Assembly (NCBI GenBank): GCA_963768085.1
Contig: CAVYGO010000005.1
Coordinates: 310,001 to 374,000, forward strand
Origin: Pukyongia sp963768085
Lineage (GTDB): Bacteria; Bacteroidota; Bacteroidia; Flavobacteriales; Flavobacteriaceae
DNA length: 64,000 nt
Direction: 5' to 3'
Numbering within the stretch: position 1 is the stretch's first letter; the number at the start of each line of letters is the position of its first letter. Position numbers and translations under genes: made by a program. Below, in pieces: positions 27,819-36,762 of the stretch. The notes below the pieces were generated by a model, which did not search any database, was not told the DNA's origin, and saw only the letters and a program-made list of their open reading frames with translations.

Positions 27819-28088
27819 ATGTATTTAACACCAGAAGTAAAGAAAGGCATTTTTAAAAAACACGGGAAGACTGAGAATGATACCGGTTCTGCAGAAGGGC
27901 AGATCGCTTTATTCACTCACCGCATCGATCATTTAACCAAACACCTTAAGGCGAATCATAAAGATTACAACACAGAGCGTTCGTTGGTTAAATTGGTAGG
28001 TAAGCGTCGTTCATTGTTGGATTATCTAATGAAGAAAGACATTATGCGCTACCGTGCGATTGTAAAAGAACTAGGATTACGTAAGTAA
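27819..28088 (+). CDS. rpsO: 30S ribosomal protein S15
   Basis: S15 binds the central domain of 16S rRNA and starts assembly of the small-subunit platform. Start taken at 27819 (MYLTPEVKKGIF), giving the normal 89 residues; a frame from 27750 would begin inside the promoter. Family phrases GSAEGQIALFTHRIDHLTKHLK, DYNTERSLVKLVGKRRSLLDYL and YRAIVKELGLRK are intact. The gene order rpsO-pnp is conserved widely in bacteria. Confidence 0.98.
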   Translation: MYLTPEVKKGIFKKHGKTENDTGSAEGQIALFTHRIDHLTKHLKANHKDYNTERSLVKLVGKRRSLLDYLMKKDIMRYRAIVKELGLRK

Positions 28089-28092
28089 TAGG

Positions 28093-28117
28093 AAAGGGAT
28101 GCTATGGCATCCCTTTT
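28093..28117 (+). terminator. Hairpin terminator or attenuator after rpsO
   Basis: GGGATGC (28096-28102) pairs with GCATCCC (28107-28113) and is followed by four T. It should end or thin out transcription between rpsO and pnp. Confidence 0.75.
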
Positions 28118-28123
28118 ACAATT

Positions 28124-28141
28124 TTCAGAATTTATTCTGAA
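28124..28141. repeat. Perfect inverted repeat between rpsO and pnp
   Basis: TTCAGAAT and ATTCTGAA are perfect complements separated by two bases. It lacks a T-run, so it may be a second RNA stem protecting the rpsO 3' end or an operator. Confidence 0.5.
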
Positions 28142-28233
28142 ACATATAAGAAAAGCTACCCTTAGGTTTTTCATTGGTCAACCACACAACAACACAACTT
28201 GCGACCGAGCAACGGCCGTCGACCACATTAACC

Positions 28234-28261
28234 GTACTACGAAGCTTTAGCGCTGTAGTAC
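28234..28261 (+). promoter_or_regulatory. Leader hairpin just upstream of pnp
   Basis: GTACTAC (28234-28240) pairs with GTAGTAC (28255-28261), with an inner AGC/GCT stem (28243-28245 with 28252-28254). It ends 18 bases before the pnp ATG, a position suited to RNase-dependent autoregulation as known for enterobacterial pnp. The regulatory role is inferred. Confidence 0.5.
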
Positions 28262-28279
28262 AAATGAAAAACAAATTAA

Positions 28280-30499
28280 ATGATACCTAAAGTATTTAAA
28301 GAGGTCATCGACCTCGGTGATGGTAGAGAAATTACCATCGAAACCGGAAAACTGGCAAAACAGGCCCATGGTGCTGTTGTTGTACAATCCGGAAAATGTA
28401 TGATGCTCTGTACGGTAGTTTCGAACTACGAACAGAAAGATCTGGATTTCCTTCCTCTAACCGTAGATTACCGTGAAAAATTCGCAGCTTCGGGACGATA
28501 CCCGGGAGGTTTCTTTAAAAGAGAAGCAAGACCCAGTGACGGAGAAGTATTAACCATGCGTTTGGTAGATCGGGTGTTACGCCCATTGTTCCCTAAAGAT
28601 TATCATTCTGAAACCCAGGTGATGATCCAATTAATGTCTCACGACGAAGATGTAATGCCGGATGCAATGGCAGGATTGGCCGCTTCGGCAGCTATCCAGT
28701 TATCCGACTTCCCATTTGAATGTGCTATATCTGAAGCCAGAGTAGGACGTGTAGATGGTAAATTCATTATTAACCCAACCCGTTCTCAATTGCAAGAAAG
28801 CGACATCGACATGATGATTGGAGCTTCTGCAGATTCAGTGATGATGGTTGAAGGTGAAATGAAAGAGATCTCTGAAGAAGAAATGGTAGAAGCCATCGAG
28901 TTTGCTCATGAAGCTATTAAAGTACAGGTTGCTGCTCAAATGAGATTAGCCGATGCTTTTGGAAGAAAAGAAGTTCGTGAATATCCGCAAGAAAAAGAAG
29001 ATGAGGCGTTGGAGAAGAAAATCCACGATATGGCTTACGATAAAGTATTCGCCATTGCAAAAGCGGGTTCTGCAAAGCAGGAACGCAGTGCGGCTTTTTC
29101 GGAAATAAAAGAAGAGATAAAAGCCACCTTTACAGAAGAAGAACTGGAAGATATTGGGGATCTGGTTTCCAAATACTACCGCAAGGCAGAAAAATCTGCA
29201 ATCCGCGACCTTACCTTAAATGAAGGTTCTCGTCTGGATGGTAGAAAAACAGATGAGATCCGTCCTATCTGGTGTGAGATAGATTATTTACCATCAACCC
29301 ATGGTTCTTCAATCTTTACAAGAGGAGAAACTCAGGCGTTGGCCACCGTAACTCTGGGAACTTCCAGAGAAGCAAATAAAATTGACATGCCATCATACGA
29401 AGGCGAAGAGACGTTTTACTTGCATTATAACTTCCCTCCTTTCTGTACAGGTGAAGCACGACCTATTCGTGGTACATCCCGTAGAGAAGTGGGACATGGA
29501 AATTTGGCACAACGTGCGTTGAAAGGAATGATCCCTGAAGATTGTCCCTATACTGTTCGTGTAGTTAGTGAAGTACTTGAATCTAACGGTTCGTCTTCTA
29601 TGGCAACCGTTTGTAGCGGGACCATGGCATTAATGGATGCCGGAGTACAGTTGGTTAAACCCGTTTCAGGTATTGCCATGGGATTGATCTCCGATGCTGA
29701 TACAGGAAAATACGCTGTTCTTTCCGATATTTTGGGAGACGAGGATCACCTGGGTGATATGGACTTCAAAGTAACCGGAACTGCCGATGGTATTACTGCA
29801 TGCCAGATGGATATCAAGGTAAAAGGATTGAGCTATGAAATATTGGTAAATGCCTTAAAACAAGCGCGTGACGGTCGACTTCATATTCTGGAGAAATTGA
29901 CCGATACCATTTCAACACCGAATGCCGACGTGAAGCCACATGCTCCAAAAATGGTTACTGCAACCATACCAGGAGAGTTTATTGGTGCGTTGATCGGACC
30001 AGGCGGTAAGGTAATTCAAGAACTTCAGAAAACTACGGGAACTACCATCGTGATCAACGAAGATCCGGTGACCGAAGAAGGCCTTGTAGAAATCCTTGGA
30101 ACGGATCAGGATGGTATCGATGCTGTGTTGGCGAAGATCGATTCTATTACTTTCAAGCCTGATGTTGGAAGCGTATATGAAGTAAAGGTGATCAAGATAC
30201 TGGATTTCGGTGCTGTTGTGGAATATGTTGAAGCTCCAGGAAATGAAGTCCTGCTCCATGTTTCTGAATTAGCATGGGAACGTACCGAGAATGTTACCGA
30301 TGTAGTAAATATGGGTGACGTATTCGATGTGAAGTATTTTGGAATCGATTCCAGAACTCGAAAGGAAAAAGTTTCGCGTAAGGCGCTTTTTCCCAAGCCT
30401 GAAGGATTTAAGGAAAGACCACCGCGGCGTGATGATAATCGCGGACGTGATAATCGTGGACGCGATAATAGAAATCGCGATAATAAGAAACGAGATTAA
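28280..30499 (+). CDS. pnp: Polyribonucleotide nucleotidyltransferase (PNPase)
   Basis: PNPase degrades RNA 3' to 5' by phosphorolysis and can also polymerise. The 739-residue protein shows the two RNase PH-like domains (about 1-230 and 315-550), with FFKREARPSDGEVLTMRLVDRVLRPLFP in the first and FTRGETQALATVTLG, PPFCTGEARPIRGTSRREVGHG and DILGDEDHLGDMDFKVTGT in the second. A KH domain follows (IGALIGPGGKVIQELQKTTGTTI, about 573-595), then an S1 domain (VGSVYEVKVIKILDFGAVVEYV). It ends in a 25-residue Arg/Asp/Asn/Gly tail, a disordered RNA-binding type extension. Terminated by a GC-rich hairpin. Confidence 0.98.
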   Translation: MIPKVFKEVIDLGDGREITIETGKLAKQAHGAVVVQSGKCMMLCTVVSNYEQKDLDFLPLTVDYREKFAASGRYPGGFFKREARPSDGEVLTMRLVDRVLRPLFPKDYHSETQVMIQLMSHDEDVMPDAMAGLAASAAIQLSDFPFECAISEARVGRVDGKFIINPTRSQLQESDIDMMIGASADSVMMVEGEMKEISEEEMVEAIEFAHEAIKVQVAAQMRLADAFGRKEVREYPQEKEDEALEKKIHDMAYDKVFAIAKAGSAKQERSAAFSEIKEEIKATFTEEELEDIGDLVSKYYRKAEKSAIRDLTLNEGSRLDGRKTDEIRPIWCEIDYLPSTHGSSIFTRGETQALATVTLGTSREANKIDMPSYEGEETFYLHYNFPPFCTGEARPIRGTSRREVGHGNLAQRALKGMIPEDCPYTVRVVSEVLESNGSSSMATVCSGTMALMDAGVQLVKPVSGIAMGLISDADTGKYAVLSDILGDEDHLGDMDFKVTGTADGITACQMDIKVKGLSYEILVNALKQARDGRLHILEKLTDTISTPNADVKPHAPKMVTATIPGEFIGALIGPGGKVIQELQKTTGTTIVINEDPVTEEGLVEILGTDQDGIDAVLAKIDSITFKPDVGSVYEVKVIKILDFGAVVEYVEAPGNEVLLHVSELAWERTENVTDVVNMGDVFDVKYFGIDSRTRKEKVSRKALFPKPEGFKERPPRRDDNRGRDNRGRDNRNRDNKKRD

Positions 30500-30524
30500 A
30501 CTAATTGAGTTTCCGCTTAAAGCT

Positions 30525-30553
30525 AAAGCCACCCAAAATCGGGTGGCTTTTTT
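30525..30553 (+). terminator. Terminator after pnp
   Basis: AAAGCCACCC (30525-30534) pairs with GGGTGGCTTT (30541-30550) around a six-base loop and runs into a T-tract. Confidence 0.9.
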
Positions 30554-30710
30554 AATTAATAAAATATAATGGGACGTAATATTTAAAACGATTTTGTAGG
30601 AAATATTGGCTTAAAAATGATACTGATATCTAACACTAAAATGCCTGGTTAACTGGAAAAACTCTTAAATTTTTCATCTTATATGCTTTTCATAGCGATT
30701 TTTTTGCATT

Positions 30711-30758
30711 ACATCGAATCTTCTGAATTTTATTGTAGGAAAATATTACATTCGATGT
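30711..30758. repeat. Inverted repeat upstream of the hybrid kinase gene
   Basis: ACATCGAAT (30711-30719) and ATTCGATGT (30750-30758) are perfect complements 30 bases apart in the 239-base gap before the kinase gene. Nothing else clear is seen in this gap; no full TANNTTTG element was found. Confidence 0.4.
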
Positions 30759-30792
30759 CGAAGGAAAATTCCTTCAATTAAATAGCCCCCAA

Positions 30793-33510
30793 ATGAGTAC
30801 GCTTATAGGCCGTTTGTTCGCAAGAAACGACGAATCAGCTTTATACGATGAAGTATGCAATGATCCCAGGAGATCGATCCTGGATTATTTATACGACTTA
30901 GCCTCAAATTCAGTTCACATTCCTGAACTGCAATCCCAGCTATCCGATGTAGTATTTGAAATCGACCCATTCTTTGCAGATATGCAATTAGTGGAAAAGT
31001 ATCTGATGATGGAAGATTATCTTATCCGCAAGGATCCCAAATTTCTAGGATCAGCGATGGACCTTCGAAGGCGGGTTCAGGATAATTTCCCGGAATTGGT
31101 GCAGTCGGCATCCTTCAAACTTCTTTTAGAGAATGAGTCCAGTCAAGGTGCTTTGCTCGCTCGGTTATATTTGAACCTGTTATTAAAACGAATACTAAAT
31201 GATCATCCAGAGAATGGTGTGGTACAGGATTGGCTGGAACGCATTGCGATTAGGTTCCCAGAGAAATCGGACCTTAACATTGTGGAACGAATCAACCTGC
31301 TGAGAAGACTGAAAGAAGCCTCTTATGAAATGTATCACGAATTTGTTGAAATCCTGGGTACGACAGTAACTGAACGCTACTATTTTGAAAGTTATACCGA
31401 ATTAAGCAATATATATAAACATCTGAAAGGCATCAAAGATGTAAATGATGTAATCCCCGACGGTCAAGAAGTTCCGAAAGGCATTCCCGTTCGGAAACTT
31501 ATTTCCGTTACTGACACTAAGGATGCGGGAAATCCAGATATCATAAGTAAATCGCAGTATAAGTCAATACTAGAAAATATTCTAGACGGGTTTATTCTGG
31601 TAGATAAGAAGATGCAAATCGTGGAGGCCAATAACACAGGCATGCAGATAATAGGTCTGGGACCCAACAATTTAAAGTTCCACAACCTTAAGGAATTCCT
31701 TCCTGATGAAATATCAAGAGGGCTCCAACAGGATCTCAATCGGCATGATTCCTCTATTCCCAGTGTTATTCTAGGAAAGCGTCTTGAAACTATTCTAACA
31801 AATAAGGATGGACAACATGAAGATTATGAGATTTCGATAACTAACAATTACAATAGCGAAAAAGAGACTTATAGTGTACTTCTAACCAATATCAGTCACA
31901 AGAAACATATGCTGGATGCCATTAGAGAGGCAAAGGTGAATGCGGAGCGTACCGCTAAGGCAAAATCCACCTTCCTTTCGAATATGAGTCATGAGATCCG
32001 CACGCCGCTAAATGTAATACTTGGGCTTTCGGAGATCATAAAGAAAGGGGCTTCCGATGAGAATACGGTTCTTCACAAAAATATTGAAGGAATAGACTTT
32101 TCAGCACAAAACCTTCTCTCCATTGTAAATGATATCCTTGACTTTTCAAAAATCGAAGCAGGCAAGCTAACAATCCAGTCCATCGATTTCAATTTGCGTA
32201 AAGTCGTTGAGAATCTTTCTGATGGGTTCGAAATCAAAGCCAGGGAAAAAGGTTTGACCCTGATTTCAGAAATGGACCGGAACATCCCGGATATATTGAT
32301 TGGAGACCAATACCGACTCAATCAAATACTTACCAATTTAATAGGTAATGCTATTAAATTCACTAAGGATGGTCAGGTAAACATTGAAGTTAAAATGATT
32401 TCAGAATACAAAGATGATATTAAGATTCGATTTCTAATAAAAGACACCGGTATAGGGATCTCCAAAGAAAACCTATCTAAAATTTTCGATAGTTTCTTCC
32501 AGGTTGAAAACAGGGAAGAAACGGAGATGACAGGAACAGGTCTTGGCCTGGCTATTAGCAAGGAGTTAATTAAGCTTCAGGACGGGGAATTTAGCGCAAC
32601 CAGTGAAATTGGAGAAGGATCCGAATTTGAATTCACACTACCATTCAAACGTAGTAAACTGAAGGGTTTAAACGATTCTATTAAAACCTTTGTAAGGCAG
32701 GATAAGAAACTGGAAGGGCTTAAAGTACTGGTAGCCGAGGATAATAAAATGAACCAGTTCTACATTCGCCAGTTGCTCAATAATCTGAATGTATCTGTCG
32801 ACATCGCCGAAAATGGTCAGGAAGCCGTCGCGATATTCAATCAGGATAAATCCAATTACGATCTTGTTCTCATGGATATGCATATGCCGGTGATGAATGG
32901 TATAGAAGCTATTACCAAAATCAGAAAATCTAACAAGGACCTGATTAAAAAAGTACCTATTGTCGCCTGCTCGGCAGATGTATTCCCCGAAGCCCGCAAA
33001 AGTGCCATTAAGGCGGGTATCGATTTCTATCTTACGAAACCCTTAAGTGAGGATGCAATCAAGGAGGTATTGTTCTGGTTGATCTCTGATGAAGAATTCG
33101 ATCCAATGGTCAGCATAGAGAGCAGAGCTGCCAGTTCAAAAACCAAAGAGAAAGAGAGTCGCAGTGTCGATATGAACTTATTGAAAGAAACTTTCGATCA
33201 TGATGAAGAATTTATCGCTTCCTTACTCGAAGTATTCATCCAAACGACTCCGGAAGACTATAAAAGTATGCGCCACTGTATAGACAGGGAATACTACACC
33301 AGAGCCAGTTCCCTCGCGCATAAAATGAAGTCGAGTTTCCAAAATCTGGGTATGACCATTCATGGACACCATCTTCAACAGATAGAGAGCCACATTATTA
33401 AAACAGAAGGTATAGAGGAAGCTAAAAAGCACCTTACAGCCTTCAGCAAATTGTATACCAAGGCATTGCTTGAGGTGAATTTGCTTCTGATAGAGTTAAA
33501 GCAAAAATAA
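30793..33510 (+). CDS. Hybrid sensor histidine kinase with PAS, receiver and HPt domains
   Basis: A multi-domain phosphorelay protein of 905 residues with no membrane segment, so it probably senses a cytoplasmic signal. Residues 1-230 are helical and of unknown fold. A PAS domain lies at about 250-365 (ILENILDGFILVDKKMQIVEANNTGMQIIG). HisKA has the phospho-acceptor H400 in SNMSHEIRTPLN. HATPase has the N box (NQILTNLIGNAIKFT), DTGIGIS and GTGLGLAIS. The receiver has aspartate D695 in LVLMDMHMPVMNG and the lysine in YLTKP. A C-terminal HPt domain carries H843 in LAHKMKSSFQNLG. It is a complete four-step relay in one chain. No obvious response regulator with an output domain is next to it. Confidence 0.93.
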   Translation: MSTLIGRLFARNDESALYDEVCNDPRRSILDYLYDLASNSVHIPELQSQLSDVVFEIDPFFADMQLVEKYLMMEDYLIRKDPKFLGSAMDLRRRVQDNFPELVQSASFKLLLENESSQGALLARLYLNLLLKRILNDHPENGVVQDWLERIAIRFPEKSDLNIVERINLLRRLKEASYEMYHEFVEILGTTVTERYYFESYTELSNIYKHLKGIKDVNDVIPDGQEVPKGIPVRKLISVTDTKDAGNPDIISKSQYKSILENILDGFILVDKKMQIVEANNTGMQIIGLGPNNLKFHNLKEFLPDEISRGLQQDLNRHDSSIPSVILGKRLETILTNKDGQHEDYEISITNNYNSEKETYSVLLTNISHKKHMLDAIREAKVNAERTAKAKSTFLSNMSHEIRTPLNVILGLSEIIKKGASDENTVLHKNIEGIDFSAQNLLSIVNDILDFSKIEAGKLTIQSIDFNLRKVVENLSDGFEIKAREKGLTLISEMDRNIPDILIGDQYRLNQILTNLIGNAIKFTKDGQVNIEVKMISEYKDDIKIRFLIKDTGIGISKENLSKIFDSFFQVENREETEMTGTGLGLAISKELIKLQDGEFSATSEIGEGSEFEFTLPFKRSKLKGLNDSIKTFVRQDKKLEGLKVLVAEDNKMNQFYIRQLLNNLNVSVDIAENGQEAVAIFNQDKSNYDLVLMDMHMPVMNGIEAITKIRKSNKDLIKKVPIVACSADVFPEARKSAIKAGIDFYLTKPLSEDAIKEVLFWLISDEEFDPMVSIESRAASSKTKEKESRSVDMNLLKETFDHDEEFIASLLEVFIQTTPEDYKSMRHCIDREYYTRASSLAHKMKSSFQNLGMTIHGHHLQQIESHIIKTEGIEEAKKHLTAFSKLYTKALLEVNLLLIELKQK

Positions 33511-33537
33511 TTCAAATGCCTCCTCAAAGGGTGCCAC

Positions 33538-33978
33538 TTATTCATTGTTCTGTGTAAAGGACCAGATATTACGATGTACTATTATACCATCATCAGTGAT
33601 TTCCCAACCTTCAAAATGATGGAATAAAGTATCGTTCTTAACTCTGATATATCGTTCCTGAGCAATTAAACTCCCAGTATAATACCTGTAATAAATCTGG
33701 CCCCATTTAGACATAGGAAAGCTAAGATCCTGTTCCACGCAATTATTCAAAGTATCCTTATTAAAGGTGTTGAATGTTATCTCGCTTATATCATCAACGA
33801 TTATCCTACTTCTTAATTCGCAAGGTGTAAGCCCAGGAACACTGTCATTCTTTTTTTTCTTTACTAGTTTCCAACTACCTACAATGGCATCTGGCGGGGG
33901 TGGATCAGCACAGGAAATTAAGCAAAGCCCAACGACAATAACCAGTATGATTTTATAGGGTAATTGAACTAAAAACAT
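33538..33978 (-). CDS. Small lipocalin-like lipoprotein, uncharacterised
   Basis: A 146-residue predicted lipoprotein: hydrophobic stretch IILVIVVGLCLIS then C23 as the lipid cysteine, followed by ADPPPP. The mature start IVGSWKLVKKKKND resembles the first strand of the lipocalin-like domains common in Bacteroidota. Two further cysteines (TPCELRSR, NNCVEQ) could form a disulphide. Function unknown. It follows the barrel-protein gene by 11 bases on the same strand, so the pair is probably an operon. Confidence 0.65.
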   Translation of the reverse strand: MFLVQLPYKIILVIVVGLCLISCADPPPPDAIVGSWKLVKKKKNDSVPGLTPCELRSRIIVDDISEITFNTFNKDTLNNCVEQDLSFPMSKWGQIYYRYYTGSLIAQERYIRVKNDTLFHHFEGWEITDDGIIVHRNIWSFTQNNE

Positions 33979-33989
33979 ATTTTTAATAT

Positions 33990-34487
33990 TTAGAATCTTT
34001 TTCCAATTGAAACACCAATTCTTGGATATATGTCACTTATGTAATCGGTATTCAGAAAATTCCGTCCCATTCCTCCTAAAAGCTCAACAACCCATCCTTT
34101 CCTCGTGAGGAATTTACCCCCTATTGCCAATCCTGCACCCAAACCTATTTCCGATCCAACGACCTCATCATTTCTCTCTTCAGAGAAAACGGCGACATTT
34201 GGTTCAACAAAAAATCCCGCTGCACGTTTATTGCCGAAGTAGAGACGGTAAAACGGAACTGCGAGGAAATCATAGTCAATATCGCTATTGACGGACATCC
34301 CTAATGAAAACCCTAAGGATGATTCATCATTCAGTATACGCTCATAGGTAATCTCTGGGAAACTTGCGAGCGTAGCAGGCACATTCAAGCGTAGTTCATT
34401 TTTGCTGTCATTTTTGTCATCAGCGTCCTGCTGGGCGAAAATTGAAGTTGTTAAAAAGAACAGACTTATCAATATTGTAAGTTTCAT
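33990..34487 (-). CDS. Small outer-membrane beta-barrel protein
   Basis: A 165-residue protein with a clean signal peptide (MKLTILISLFFLTTSIFA-Q), a short acidic linker and then alternating hydrophobic strands ending GVSIGKRF, as in eight-strand OmpX-like barrels. Phrases such as YRLYFGNKRAAGFFVEPNVAVFS and GAGLAIGGKFLTRKGWVVELLGG are typical of small Bacteroidota barrels. Function unknown. It is divergent from the HTH gene at 34622, 134 bases away, so that regulator may control it. Confidence 0.7.
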   Translation of the reverse strand: MKLTILISLFFLTTSIFAQQDADDKNDSKNELRLNVPATLASFPEITYERILNDESSLGFSLGMSVNSDIDYDFLAVPFYRLYFGNKRAAGFFVEPNVAVFSEERNDEVVGSEIGLGAGLAIGGKFLTRKGWVVELLGGMGRNFLNTDYISDIYPRIGVSIGKRF

Positions 34488-34621
34488 AATTTCAATTTGT
34501 AATTAGTAATAATAAAGATACTTGCAATATTCACCAATTGATTGTGAGACATAGGAATTAAATCTTATATATTTTTCATTATTTGCAAAATATTTTGATA
34601 TTTACACTCAAATTGTAAATT

Positions 34622-35620
34622 ATGCAAGAACAATTCATCAAACAGATACGGAGCTTAATACCCGAAAACCTCAACCTGATCGACGAAGTCATGGGGGTAT
34701 TGGACCTAAATTATGACGCTGCTTACAGGAGGATCAACAACAAGACAAGTTTATCTCTGGAGGAAGCCGTAAAGTTGGCCAAGCACTTCAAATTATCCCT
34801 GAACAGGATGTATGAGGTAGGTTCCCAGCACACTTTATTAGCTGAAAAATCCCCGATTCTAAAAGATGAGGCGGATCTGGAACAGTATTTTAAGATATCG
34901 CTTCAAAGTATTCTACCGCTCACCACTTTAAAAAGTGCCGAGATCATCTATTCAGCTAAGGATATACCCATATTCTATACCCTCTCGGATACTTATATCA
35001 CCAAATACAAGTGTTATGTATGGTTGAAATTCCTGAATGAGGATGGCACTATGGAAAAAGTTACTTTTGAGGAATTCCTGAATCATGTCCCTTCTAGCCT
35101 GATCTCAACCGCTAATAAGGTTTCGGAAGCCTATAAGAATATCAATATCATCGAATTCTGGAATGACAACACTATAAACGGCACTCTGCAACAGGTTTTT
35201 TATTATTTCGAAACTGGCTTATTATCAAAAGAATTAGCTCTTCTGGTCTGTAAAGACATCAATAATATCATCGATCATGTTGAAAAGCAGACCATAGAAC
35301 AAACCCTGTTGAATTCAAAAAACGACTCCAGTTATTCGCTCTATAAGAGCGACTTGCTTACCATGAGTAATAATATGATGGTGAAGGCCCGGAACAAAAA
35401 GATGTTCTTTACCCCTTTTACCGTGCTTTCTTATTTCAGAATAGAACATCCTCCAACTTGCGATGAAATGGAGCAATTTTTCGTCAAACAGATGAAAAAC
35501 TCGAAATTACTCGTAAACGCAGGTGAAAAGGACAGAACGCTCTTTTTTAATAAAATGCGACAGAAGGTAGAGACCATTATAAAACGTATTAATATCAACC
35601 AGGATCTGATATCCTTTTAA
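34622..35620 (+). CDS. HTH-domain regulator of unknown ligand
   Basis: A 332-residue soluble protein. Residues about 18-65 look like a Cro/BetR-type helix-turn-helix (LDLNYDAAYRRINNKTSLSLEEAVKLAKHFKLSLNRM). The rest is a helical domain without a recognised family, with FWNDNTINGTLQQVFYYFETGLL near 182-204. I recognise the layout from flavobacterial proteins annotated only as helix-turn-helix domain proteins. The divergent barrel-lipoprotein operon is the natural candidate target. Confidence 0.6.
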   Translation: MQEQFIKQIRSLIPENLNLIDEVMGVLDLNYDAAYRRINNKTSLSLEEAVKLAKHFKLSLNRMYEVGSQHTLLAEKSPILKDEADLEQYFKISLQSILPLTTLKSAEIIYSAKDIPIFYTLSDTYITKYKCYVWLKFLNEDGTMEKVTFEEFLNHVPSSLISTANKVSEAYKNINIIEFWNDNTINGTLQQVFYYFETGLLSKELALLVCKDINNIIDHVEKQTIEQTLLNSKNDSSYSLYKSDLLTMSNNMMVKARNKKMFFTPFTVLSYFRIEHPPTCDEMEQFFVKQMKNSKLLVNAGEKDRTLFFNKMRQKVETIIKRININQDLISF

Positions 35621-35762
35621 ATCTAATGTAGATATATCGCTCTATTAAGCCCCGAAAATAGGACCTTTACCGAAAAACAAACAACCTTTTGTAACAAAAC
35701 GCATCTTTTTTACGTATAACTCAATACGAAAGCGAATTTAACTTAAGAAAGGATAAACCTTA

Positions 35763-36626
35763 ATGAGACAACTTAAAATTACGAAGCAGGTTACTAACAG
35801 AGAAACTGCTTCCTTAGACAAGTACCTACAGGAAATTGGAAAAGTTGACTTAATCACCGCAGACGAAGAAGTAGAGTTGGCACAACGCATAAAAGCGGGT
35901 GATCAACGTGCGCTGGAAAAGTTAACAAAAGCCAATTTGCGTTTCGTGGTTTCGGTAGCAAAACAATACCAGAATCAAGGACTTACCCTCCCCGATCTTA
36001 TCAATGAGGGCAACCTTGGGCTTATCAAAGCAGCACAGCGTTTTGACGAAACCCGCGGATTCAAATTTATTTCCTATGCCGTTTGGTGGATTCGTCAGTC
36101 TATTCTTCAGGCCCTGGCAGAACAATCTCGAATTGTTCGTCTTCCCCTGAACAAGATTGGAAGTATCAATAAGATCAACAAAACATTTGCATTCCTTGAG
36201 CAAGCGCACGAACGTCCGCCATCTGCTGAAGAAATTGCAAAAGAACTGGATATGACTATTAACGATGTGAAGGAATCTATGAAAAATAGCGGCCGTCACG
36301 TATCCATGGATGCTCCGTTAGTGGAAGGTGAGGATTCTAACCTTTACGACGTTTTGCGCAGTGGTGAATCTCCAAATCCGGACAGAACCTTATTGCACGA
36401 ATCACTTCGTACAGAAATCGAACGCGCACTGGAAACGCTTACGCCTCGTGAAGCCGATGTGATTCGACTATATTTTGGTCTTGGAGATCAACATCCCATG
36501 ACCCTGGAAGAAATAGGTGAAACTTTCGACTTAACTCGTGAGCGAGTGCGACAAATTAAAGAAAAAGCGATCCGCAGATTGAAGCATACATCAAGAAGCA
36601 AGATCCTTAAGACATACCTGGGATAA
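35763..36626 (+). CDS. rpoD: Primary RNA polymerase sigma factor (RpoD/SigA, short Bacteroidota form)
   Basis: The main sigma factor of the cell, 287 residues. It lacks region 1.1, as is normal for Bacteroidota. Region 1.2 (SLDKYLQEIGKVDLITADEEVELAQRI), region 2 (LRFVVSVAKQYQNQGLTLPDLINEGNLGLIKAAQRFDETRGFKFISYAVWWIRQSILQAL) and region 3 follow in order. Region 4 ends with LTRERVRQIKEKAIRRLKH, the -33 recognition helix. This factor reads the TTG/TANNTTTG promoters noted throughout the window. Two successive hairpins follow the gene. Confidence 0.97.
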   Translation: MRQLKITKQVTNRETASLDKYLQEIGKVDLITADEEVELAQRIKAGDQRALEKLTKANLRFVVSVAKQYQNQGLTLPDLINEGNLGLIKAAQRFDETRGFKFISYAVWWIRQSILQALAEQSRIVRLPLNKIGSINKINKTFAFLEQAHERPPSAEEIAKELDMTINDVKESMKNSGRHVSMDAPLVEGEDSNLYDVLRSGESPNPDRTLLHESLRTEIERALETLTPREADVIRLYFGLGDQHPMTLEEIGETFDLTRERVRQIKEKAIRRLKHTSRSKILKTYLG

Positions 36627-36663
36627 CCCTGCGACAAGCTAAGGGACCACACGGTAACCGTAA

Positions 36664-36692
36664 CAACAGTTTATAAAATAACTGTTCGTTTT
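36664..36692 (+). terminator. First hairpin after rpoD
   Basis: AACAGTT (36664-36670 approx.) pairs with AACTGTT, followed by CG and a run of six T. The AT-rich stem makes it a weaker terminator than the next one. Confidence 0.55.
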
Positions 36693-36707
36693 TTGATTGA
36701 TGAATGA

Positions 36708-36735
36708 CCCCCGGCTGATTACCGGGGGTTTTTTT
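36708..36735 (+). terminator. Strong terminator after rpoD
   Basis: CCCCCGG (36708-36714) pairs with CCGGGGG (36722-36728) followed by seven T. The BLUF gene promoter starts right behind it. Confidence 0.92.
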
Positions 36736-36736
36736 G

Positions 36737-36744
36737 TACCTTTA
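36737..36744 (+). promoter_or_regulatory. -7-like element of the first BLUF gene
   Basis: TACCTTTA, seven of eight matches to TANNTTTG, sits 18 bases before the ATG at 36763 and directly after the rpoD terminator T-run. The second BLUF gene has the similar TACCTTCG (37208-37215), 22 bases before its ATG and also after a T-run. Confidence 0.4.
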
Positions 36745-36762
36745 GTTTAAGTAAGACTAACC

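Noticed and set aside
28264..28290. Upstream short frame of eight codons before pnp
   Set aside because: Too short to judge; no separate ribosome-binding signal. Kept only as a remark under the pnp leader.
30500..30792. A gene in the gap between pnp and the hybrid kinase
   Set aside because: No frame with a sensible start and composition; only the terminator and an inverted repeat were found.
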